From positions 1-12,148 of the forward strand of contig JAACZX010000028.1 of assembly GCA_009996555.1 (NCBI GenBank): DNA of 12,148 nt. Reading direction: 5' to 3'. The first letter of the stretch is position 1. Each line of letters opens with the position of its first letter. Source of the DNA: Chitinophagaceae bacterium (GTDB taxonomy: Bacteria > Bacteroidota > Bacteroidia > Chitinophagales > Chitinophagaceae). A program made the translations under genes and the position numbers. The notes beneath the pieces were generated by a model. It had not been told where the DNA came from, did no database searches, and saw only the letters and a program-made list of their open reading frames with translations. This document shows, one piece after another, positions 7,539 to 12,148 of the stretch.

Positions 7539-8030
7539 TCACCAGTTTCCTTCCTGTTCATCATTGGTACGTTCCGGCTGTTTGGGCGCATTGGTTTGCC
7601 AGTGTTTATCGTAGCGAACAAAAAATGCAAGCCAGCCTGTTCTTGACACACGCATAAAATAAGGTTGCAGTAACAGCAACAAAACAGAATTGATTGCAAG
7701 CCAGTAAAACACACGGTTATCATCAATGGAAATACCGATCAACAGCCACCATGCAAGAAATGTAGCCGCAGTAAATGCAAGCGTAAGCGCATACGCTACA
7801 TAACTGGCACCATAATAAAACCCCACTTCAAGATTAAACGGCTGCTTACACACAGGGCATTCTTTGTTCATCTTCATCGTGTGTTTCAGATTCCAGGGGT
7901 TTTTGTATTCAAACATATCACCCATTCTGCAACGTGGACATTTACAAATGAACAAGTTCACCACACCGGGCTTACGCTCATGCTGAAAGCCGCTGTCTTT
8001 ATGCTGCATCGAAAAATCGTTTGACTCCAT
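7539..8030 (-). CDS. DUF983 family membrane protein with two CxxC motifs
   Basis: A 163-residue protein matching DUF983. The N-terminal part carries a zinc-ribbon-like pair of motifs, CPRC (Cys31, Cys34, in a CKCPRCRMGDMF context) and CPVC (Cys58, Cys61), which could bind one metal ion. Two transmembrane helices follow, about 74-100 and 108-126 with the polar stretch SIDDNR between them, and then a charged tail (NAPKQPERTNDEQEGNW). The family is widespread in Bacteroidota and alpha-proteobacteria and has no established function. The start shown is ATG at 8028-8030, 4 bp after the AraC-family gene; an internal Met8 is a possible alternative. The tight spacing implies co-transcription with the regulator, but this does not show that the regulator acts on the membrane protein. 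Confidence 0.88.
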   Translation of the reverse strand: MESNDFSMQHKDSGFQHERKPGVVNLFICKCPRCRMGDMFEYKNPWNLKHTMKMNKECPVCKQPFNLEVGFYYGASYVAYALTLAFTAATFLAWWLLIGISIDDNRVFYWLAINSVLLLLLQPYFMRVSRTGWLAFFVRYDKHWQTNAPKQPERTNDEQEGNW

Positions 8031-8034
8031 GATC

Positions 8035-8919
8035 TTATTTTTTAATGATCTGTTTCCTGAACACTTCCGGTGTTACACCGGTATACTTCTTAAAAAATTT
8101 TGAGAAATACGAATTATCTGCAAACGCAAGCTCGGCTGCTATTTCCGAAACGGTCATGTTTGCATTAATCAGCAAACGCTTTGCTTCCAGTACAACCCTG
8201 TCCCTGATCAGTTCACCAGCCTGCCTGCCGGTTAGATCTTTACACAACGCATTCAAATGATTAGGCGTTACATACAACATGGCTGCATAATCTTTTGTGA
8301 GTTTCTTTTCTTTGTAATGCAGCCCGATCAGTTTTTGAAAATTGGTTAACAGCAACGAATTATAATTTGTCGGTTGCTGCTCCTGTTCTTTATCGCTGTA
8401 CCGGCTCACTGTTACAAACAATTGCACCAATGCTGCCCTTACCACATCATCTTTCAACACTCGTTTCGAATTTGCTTCCTGCACAATGTGTTCTAAAATT
8501 TCTTCCACAGCAGCTCGTTCTGTTGGCGGCAGATCGATCACCTGTTTTGCTGCAATGCCCGAAAAGAAACCGAACTGATCAGTATACCTCGGGTTCGCAA
8601 TAAATGCATGCAGGAACTGTTCCGAAAAATTCACAATAAATCCATCGGGTGCCGACGCAAAATCCCAGGCATGCACCTGGCCGGGGATCATAAAATATAT
8701 CTGCCCCGCAGCCACATGAAAATTGACAAAGTCAATGGAATGTGTGCCCGAACCTTTGCTGAAATAAACCAAATGATAAAACGAATGCCTATGCGGAAAA
8801 TGCAGGTTCCTGTGTTCATCTAAATAATGCGCAAAATGATCGGCTGTAAGATCCTTTGCAGAAACTGCATCGGCTTTTAATGTATCAATGCTGTAAACAG
8901 GTAATACTTGCTTGCTCAT
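8035..8919 (-). CDS. AraC-family transcriptional regulator
   Basis: A 294-residue one-component regulator. The N-terminal half is an AraC-type cupin, with FPHRHSFYHLVYFSKGSGTHSIDF (41-64) and the AAGQIYFMIPGQVHAWDF strand pair (70-87). This is the usual small-ligand pocket, and the ligand is unknown. The C-terminal half has the two helix-turn-helix units of the family: LTKDYAAMLYVTPNHLNALCKDLTG (207-231) and MTVSEIAAELAFADNSYFSKFFKKYTGVTPEVFRK (255-289). The latter holds the highly conserved 'F.D.SYFS..FKK..G.TP..FR' signature. Length is normal. The ATG start at 8917-8919 is supported by a -7 box 21 bp upstream and by good alignment of the first strand. A paired direct repeat upstream suggests autoregulation. 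It heads a two-gene unit with the DUF983 gene. Confidence 0.93.
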   Translation of the reverse strand: MSKQVLPVYSIDTLKADAVSAKDLTADHFAHYLDEHRNLHFPHRHSFYHLVYFSKGSGTHSIDFVNFHVAAGQIYFMIPGQVHAWDFASAPDGFIVNFSEQFLHAFIANPRYTDQFGFFSGIAAKQVIDLPPTERAAVEEILEHIVQEANSKRVLKDDVVRAALVQLFVTVSRYSDKEQEQQPTNYNSLLLTNFQKLIGLHYKEKKLTKDYAAMLYVTPNHLNALCKDLTGRQAGELIRDRVVLEAKRLLINANMTVSEIAAELAFADNSYFSKFFKKYTGVTPEVFRKQIIKK

Positions 8920-8940
8920 TTGGCGGGTTTATTGCTCCTG

Positions 8941-8948
8941 CAAAATTA
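8941..8948 (-). promoter_or_regulatory. Bacteroidota-type -7 promoter element of the AraC-family gene
   Basis: On the minus strand the sequence reads TAATTTTG, an exact match to the Bacteroidota primary-sigma -7 consensus TAnnTTTG. It lies 21 bp before the ATG. About 20 bp further upstream, where a -33 TTG would be expected, there is CCC/CTG instead. Transcription would therefore probably need an activator, and the direct repeat at 8971-9007 sits exactly there. Confidence 0.6.
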
Positions 8949-8970
8949 CGTAAGCCCTACCCGCAGCAGG

Positions 8971-9007
8971 GGTAGTTTTTATGGATTTCGTGGTACTTTT
9001 TATGGAT
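8971..9007 (-). promoter_or_regulatory. Two 16-bp direct repeats, 21 bp apart; candidate AraC-type operator
   Basis: GGTAGTTTTTATGGAT (8971-8986) and GGTACTTTTTATGGAT (8992-9007) differ at one of 16 positions and are offset by 21 bp, two helical turns. The classic AraC half-site pair araI1-araI2 has the same direct orientation and 21-bp offset. The repeats end 22 bp upstream of the -7 box of the adjacent AraC-family gene, the expected place for an activator touching RNA polymerase. Binding by the adjacent regulator is inferred, not shown. A small 6-bp inverted repeat (8957-8962 and 8970-8975) overlaps the proximal copy. Confidence 0.6.
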
Positions 9008-9095
9008 GGGGAAGAAAAACGATAGACAACAGTGGTTTATAGTTCATGGCCTATAGATTGTACAATTGTTCTTATATACAACAACGTACGCAAAA

Positions 9096-9140
9096 AAGAA
9101 ACTGTTTCGTTGCGGTTAAACCGGAACGAAACAGTTTCTT
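9096..9140 (-). terminator. Strong intrinsic terminator after the lipoprotein gene
   Basis: A 45-bp near-perfect palindrome. AAGAAACTGTTTCGTT (9096-9111) pairs with AACGAAACAGTTTCTT (9125-9140) over 16 bp without mismatch. After one G-G mismatch, CGGTT and AACCG (9113-9123) can continue the stem. It lies 20 bp beyond the lipoprotein stop. On the minus strand the stem is followed by a run of six T (9092-9097), the layout of a rho-independent terminator for the lipoprotein transcript. Confidence 0.8.
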
Positions 9141-9160
9141 CAATTACATCATTACAGGAA

Positions 9161-10039
9161 CTAAAAATAATAGATACCACGAATCGAAAGCGCTGCAGCA
9201 CTGCTCTTAGTGGCAGGGTACTGGGTACCATCTTCAAACGATTGAACCCAGGCATGGTTTGCATCAACTTCTGAAGAGCTCCAGTAAACACCGCTAAAAC
9301 CACCAATAGCTTTCCTGTTTAAATACATTTTATTCAAGTCATCTTTACTTGGTAAAGCAAAATAGTACAAAGTATTGTTTATTACTACGTTTCTACATAG
9401 GTATACAGCGGGAATGATGCCGCCGTAAAAACAACTGGATTGTATATTGGTTGAGTTATCGAAAGCAGTTCCAAGAGCCGTACTTATTGGAATATAATAA
9501 GGGGCACATGACAGGCAAAAGCCCATGCAACCCCAGGTACTGGATGTTGGCTGGTCGAATGGAACACAAGCGATGCCGTGTATTTCACCGGCAACATAAC
9601 GGGGATCGCCGGGTTGAAAGATATAGGCAACCCTGCTAACTCCTAAATCGCCACCCACTTCCCAATCAGTGCCATTACAGTTTTCATCTATTCCGTTGCC
9701 GCATATTTCTCTTGCGCTTGGGTTAATAGCTGCATTATTATCATTGCAATCGCCCATTTGTCCATAACCGCAATTATTGTTGGGTACATAGCCATCACCA
9801 TCCTCATCATCTAATCGTACATCACCATGTGCTTTATGGTCGGCCCATGCTGCAACATTGATATTGATAACCATCCATGCTTTCTTTTTCGCATCATAAT
9901 GACAGATATCAATTTTGGATGCCGATCCTCTTGCCGCAATAGAAGCGCCGGTTTCATCCTGCGGTTGTTCAGTAACCGTTTCTTTCTGGCAGGCCGTTAG
10001 CAACAGAACAGCCAGCACAGGTAATAAAAATTTTCGCAT
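9161..10039 (-). CDS. Lipoprotein with MopE-like aspartate-rich motif and DUF1566-like C-terminal domain
   Basis: A 292-residue predicted lipoprotein. The signal peptide ends in the lipobox LLTAC (Cys17). Residues 43-75 (IDICHYDAKKKAWMVININVAAWADHKAHGD) resemble the 'ICH...W..I.I...A...H..HGD' segment that often precedes calcium-type repeats. Residues 77-123 contain DDEDGDGY and GDCNDNNAAINPSAREICGNG followed by IDENCNG. This is the MopE/'putative metal-binding motif' seen in surface proteins, with acidic residues that suggest Ca2+ binding. The C-terminal part (about 228-292) is DUF1566/FISUMP-like: LPSKDDLNKMYLNRKAIGGFSG, YWSSSE, HAWVQSFEDG and a terminal IRGIYYF. Several cysteines between (158-215) may form disulphides. 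It is probably anchored in the outer membrane; ligand unknown. A possible small membrane-protein gene ends 12 bp upstream, and a strong terminator follows. Confidence 0.87.
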   Translation of the reverse strand: MRKFLLPVLAVLLLTACQKETVTEQPQDETGASIAARGSASKIDICHYDAKKKAWMVININVAAWADHKAHGDVRLDDEDGDGYVPNNNCGYGQMGDCNDNNAAINPSAREICGNGIDENCNGTDWEVGGDLGVSRVAYIFQPGDPRYVAGEIHGIACVPFDQPTSSTWGCMGFCLSCAPYYIPISTALGTAFDNSTNIQSSCFYGGIIPAVYLCRNVVINNTLYYFALPSKDDLNKMYLNRKAIGGFSGVYWSSSEVDANHAWVQSFEDGTQYPATKSSAAALSIRGIYYF

Positions 10040-10051
10040 AATAGTTGTTAT

Positions 10052-10228
10052 TTAAAGTTGAATGATTGACGAAAAGCGGTTTGCATTGTTGCCAATATTG
10101 GATACCTGTTTAATATCCCGGTTGATCTTTGCTACATGCACATCCGTAAACAAAATGAGCAGCAATATCAACACGATCACGAGCAGTAACAGGATAATGA
10201 GGTCACTGTATTTTTTTAAGATGGGCAT
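10052..10228 (-). CDS. Possible small single-pass membrane protein (58 residues)
   Basis: An open frame that would give a 58-residue protein from the ATG at 10226-10228 (MPILKKYSDLI...). It has one very hydrophobic helix at about 8-28, made almost wholly of Leu, Ile and Val, then a polar tail with Lys, Arg, Asn and Ser. A second ATG 42 bp upstream (10268-10270) would add 14 less typical residues. It ends 12 bp before the lipoprotein start, so it could be the first gene of that unit. I recognise no family. A Leu/Ile-rich stretch can arise by chance in AT-rich DNA, and an overlapping frame on the other strand is also open, so this is uncertain. Positively charged residues on the N-terminal side (KK) would suggest an N-in orientation. 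Confidence 0.4.
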   Translation of the reverse strand: MPILKKYSDLIILLLLVIVLILLLILFTDVHVAKINRDIKQVSNIGNNANRFSSIIQL

Positions 10229-10282
10229 GCAGAATGTTTCATCTAATCTACTACCGAGGATAAGGGCCATGCAATTTTTTGG

Positions 10283-10323
10283 GCTGGCAAATGCCTGTCA
10301 GACACCTGTCAAAAACCTGTCAA
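10283..10323 (-). repeat. Four 8-bp motifs at exact 11-bp intervals (TGACAGG array)
   Basis: On the minus strand, 5'->3', the copies are TTGACAGG, TTGACAGG, CTGACAGG and the degenerate TTGCCAGC. On the plus strand they occupy 10316-10323, 10305-10312, 10294-10301 and 10283-10290, each exactly 11 bp from the next, with unconserved 3-bp spacers. All copies would face the same side of the helix. They lie 13-55 bp upstream of the first possible start of the small membrane-protein/lipoprotein unit, so a protein-binding role in its promoter is plausible. No TAnnTTTG box is seen close by. Confidence 0.6.
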
Positions 10324-10327
10324 TGAA

Positions 10328-10361
10328 TTGAAAGGGAAAATCGAAAGTTGAAAATTGAAAG
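10328..10361. repeat. Heptanucleotide tandem repeat (TTGAAAG-like)
   Basis: TCGAAAG, TTGAAAA and TTGAAAG stand head to tail at 10341-10361 with a 7-bp period. A further TTGAAAG occurs at 10328-10334 and a TTGAAAC at 10371-10377. It looks like short slippage-type repeat DNA in the intergenic region; no coding frame runs through it. No function is evident. Confidence 0.55.
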
Positions 10362-10381
10362 TGGGAAGTTTTGAAACAGCT

Positions 10382-10487
10382 CTTAGTTCTGAATTGCAAA
10401 TTCTCAGTTCTTAAGTTCTAAGTTTTAAGTTGTGACCGACTCACGGAGTTTTATCCAGAACTCAGAACTTAAAAAACTTAGAACTTA
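10382..10487. repeat. Inverted cluster of AGTTCT/AGAACT repeats with 15-bp perfect stem
   Basis: TAAGTTCTAAGTTTT (10412-10426) is the exact reverse complement of AAAACTTAGAACTTA (10473-10487), with 46 bp between. Around this stem lie more degenerate copies: TTAGTTCTGA and TCAGTTCTTA on the left, and CAGAACTC and CAGAACTTA on the right in reversed orientation. The right arm abuts the stop codon of the TPR regulator gene (10488-10490), so in its mRNA the stem would form immediately after the stop. There is no T-run after the distal arm, so it is not a textbook intrinsic terminator; a stabilising or dispersed-repeat role is possible. Confidence 0.65.
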
Positions 10488-12148
10488 TTAAATCGCAGAG
10501 ATGATCGTTTCCAACTCAGTTGTGGTGCCGGTGCCGAATCGTTGCCGCAACCGGTGACGGGTTTTATGCACACTATCCAAACCAATGCCCTGCATGGCTG
10601 CAATCTGTTTGGTGCTGAGCTGTATCTTGATCAAGGCAGCCATCCGTTGTTCGGCTTCGGTAATGCCCGGGGCTTTATCACGTAGAAGTTTAAAAAAGGA
10701 AGGATATGTTTGTTCAAAAAGCGATTTAAAATTCTGCCAGTCGGTTTCAGTAAGGATCATCTGCCGGCTGAGCTCTTCAATGGTTTGCGCATCATGCTGC
10801 TTGTGTTGCTGCTGCTCAATGCTGGCCTGCAGTTCTTCAATGCGGTTGTTCTTGTTAATGATCTCTTCCTTGAACAAGTCCATTTCCTTAGCCGCCTGCT
10901 GCTGACGCTGCTCTGCTTTTTTTCTTCTCCCGTTCAACCACCACATAGCAATCGCCGCCATTACAACCAGCAACGCAATACCGGTATTCCGCAGGTTGAT
11001 CGACCGGTTCTTTTCGTCCGTCATTCGCTTTAATGCCAGCTGTTCTTTTTCATACTCAGCTTTAATAAACACATAGCGGTTATTACTTTCTTCCCGTGCA
11101 TGGCTCACGCTGTCGTTATAACTGCGGGTGAGTTTTAAATAAGGATAGGCTTTATCGGGCAAACCCATTGCTTCATAACAGGCAGCCAATGTTTCATACA
11201 CACGGTTCAGCAATTCTTTGCTTCTTCCATTGTTAAGCGATGCACTTTTCAGCAAAGCAGGAACAGCTGTTTGAAAATCTTTTTCCTTCATGGCAATCTT
11301 CCCCAGCATCTCGTAAGCGATCAATGAATCTTCCGGTTCTTTGCTTGTTTTTGCAATCTCAAACAAACGGGCATTCACAACCTTTGCACTATCCAGCCTA
11401 TTCAGTTCAACAAACGACGGCAAACGATTTTTATAAGCTATTTGCTGCCACACTGGATTTTTTATTTCAACACAATAACGCTGCAGCTTTTCAAAATAAA
11501 ATAAAGCCGAATCATGTTGTTGCAACTTGCGGTAGGCAAGCCCGAGATTATTATACGTGTACATGAAACGGAACGGCTTCACCAATGTATCAGCCAGCCG
11601 CAGCCCTTTATTCAAATGATGGACAGCATCTTTCGGGTAACCTGCCACCAGCAAAGCTTCGCCCACCCACATATAAAAAATACTCACGGCTGCAAAGTTC
11701 TCCACGCCGAGGTAATCATGCAATCGCAAAGAGGCAAGTGCATATTGAATCGAAAGCTCCTGCTGGTTCATGGAGTTCAGCATTTCGCTGTACCATCGTC
11801 CAAACTCAGCCTGCAAATAAGGATCTTCTATTTCAACAGCCTCGTTCAGGCATGCTTTCATTTGTGCGGCATACAATGAATCATCGGGCCTTATATGATA
11901 GAAGAATATTTTTGCTTTAACAGACCTCCCTAAAAGTTGTAACCGTTTATTTCCTTTTGCACATGCCGAATCAATTGCAATTGCTGCCCTGATCTTTGAA
12001 GCAGAATCGATCTTGGTGATATCGTAATAAACGGTATAATGTTTTGTCACCTGTTGTTTGCTTTCATCTTGCAAACGGCTTACCCATTCAGCAACGGGAA
12101 GTTTTTTTTGCGCAGCAGTGCACAGGGAAAAGAACAGGAATGCAGATA
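10488..12148 (-). CDS. Membrane-anchored TPR protein with C-terminal LuxR-like helix-turn-helix (N-terminus cut by right edge)
   Basis: The frame is open to the right edge, so the start lies outside; 552 complete codons are visible. The visible N-terminus reads SAFLFFSLCTAAQKKLPVAEW, the end of a signal peptide with likely cleavage at the AQ. The mature protein has a TPR-like helical region (coded by about 12000-11100) with repeats such as NNLGLAYRKLQQHDSALFYF, YEMLGKIAMKEKDFQTAVPAL and YETLAACYEAMGLPDKAYPYL. A transmembrane helix (GIALLVVMAAIAMWW, coded near 10985-10938) is followed by a Gln-rich coiled coil. The C-terminal LuxR-like HTH has PGITEAEQRMAALIKIQLSTKQIAAMQGI and DSVHKTRHRLRQRF. 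The layout implies periplasmic TPR sensing and cytoplasmic DNA binding. Bacteroidota encode many such regulators with unknown signals. The TTG at 12072-12074 is internal, because the signal peptide lies upstream of it. Confidence 0.9.
   Translation of the reverse strand, partial: SAFLFFSLCTAAQKKLPVAEWVSRLQDESKQQVTKHYTVYYDITKIDSASKIRAAIAIDSACAKGNKRLQLLGRSVKAKIFFYHIRPDDSLYAAQMKACLNEAVEIEDPYLQAEFGRWYSEMLNSMNQQELSIQYALASLRLHDYLGVENFAAVSIFYMWVGEALLVAGYPKDAVHHLNKGLRLADTLVKPFRFMYTYNNLGLAYRKLQQHDSALFYFEKLQRYCVEIKNPVWQQIAYKNRLPSFVELNRLDSAKVVNARLFEIAKTSKEPEDSLIAYEMLGKIAMKEKDFQTAVPALLKSASLNNGRSKELLNRVYETLAACYEAMGLPDKAYPYLKLTRSYNDSVSHAREESNNRYVFIKAEYEKEQLALKRMTDEKNRSINLRNTGIALLVVMAAIAMWWLNGRRKKAEQRQQQAAKEMDLFKEEIINKNNRIEELQASIEQQQHKQHDAQTIEELSRQMILTETDWQNFKSLFEQTYPSFFKLLRDKAPGITEAEQRMAALIKIQLSTKQIAAMQGIGLDSVHKTRHRLRQRFGTGTTTELETIISAI

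Noticed and set aside
9037..9306. Open frames on both strands through the 9096-9140 palindrome
   Set aside because: A perfect palindrome keeps both strands open by symmetry. The frames are explained by the terminator and by the lipoprotein gene end.
10283..10323. The repeat array as a CRISPR or plasmid iteron origin
   Set aside because: Units of 8 bp with 3-bp spacers are far too short for CRISPR, and no replication initiator or cas gene is nearby.
10062..10331. An 89-codon plus-strand frame opposite the small membrane protein
   Set aside because: No family resemblance, it runs through the phased repeat array, and it conflicts with the strand of the surrounding genes. The minus-strand frame is the better, still uncertain, candidate.
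11240..11920. Plus-strand open frames of 108-121 codons inside the TPR regulator gene
   Set aside because: Overlapping antisense frames with no domain signature; the TPR/HTH protein on the other strand explains this region.
12072..12074. TTG as start codon of the TPR regulator
   Set aside because: The frame continues to the right edge and encodes the end of a signal peptide upstream of this codon, so the true start is outside the window.

Overview
The window looks like a chromosomal segment of a Bacteroidota member, most likely a Chitinophagaceae-type bacterium (family-level placement is inference). Evidence: a type IX secretion C-terminal sorting domain, a LytS/LytTR-type two-component pair, a membrane TPR/LuxR-like regulator of a kind common in this phylum, a DUF983 protein, start codons without Shine-Dalgarno sequences, and one clear Bacteroidota-type -7 box (TAnnTTTG). 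There is no phage, transposon, CRISPR array, rRNA or tRNA. The window is cut through a gene at both ends.

Layout. 1-1706 (+): four consecutive SRPBCC/AHSA1-like small proteins, the first cut by the left edge, in one apparent operon. It ends in a long inverted repeat (1714-1791) of the 'GAGGAACGAAGC' type. 1802-2839 (-): a secreted protein with two PPC-like beta domains and a T9SS sorting tail. Divergent from it, 2962-3534 (+): a uracil-DNA glycosylase superfamily protein with four cysteines placed as for a 4Fe-4S cluster. 3557-7438 (-): a histidine kinase, an overlapping LytTR response regulator with an odd 30-residue C-terminal tail, and 44 bp further on a CPA2-type cation/proton antiporter with a C-terminal USP-like region. 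7539-8919 (-): an AraC-family regulator followed after 4 bp by a DUF983 membrane protein. 9161-10228 (-): a possible 58-residue membrane protein and a lipoprotein with a MopE-like aspartate-rich motif and a DUF1566-like C-terminus, ending at a strong intrinsic terminator. 10488-12148 (-): a membrane-anchored TPR protein with a C-terminal LuxR-like helix-turn-helix, cut at its N-terminus by the right edge.

How they work together. The SRPBCC genes are tandem paralogues probably expressed together. The kinase and regulator form a signalling pair whose transcript may run into the antiporter gene. The AraC gene has a 16-bp direct repeat spaced by 21 bp just upstream of a -7 box without a recognisable -33 element, as expected for activator-dependent, perhaps autoregulated, expression. 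The 10271-10487 intergenic region stacks three kinds of short repeat: an 11-bp phased array, a 7-bp tandem array and a large inverted repeat.

I found no clearly new multi-gene system. The strongest leads are non-coding: the AraC operator-like repeats, the helically phased TGACAGG array, and the response regulator tail that suggests a lost stop codon.
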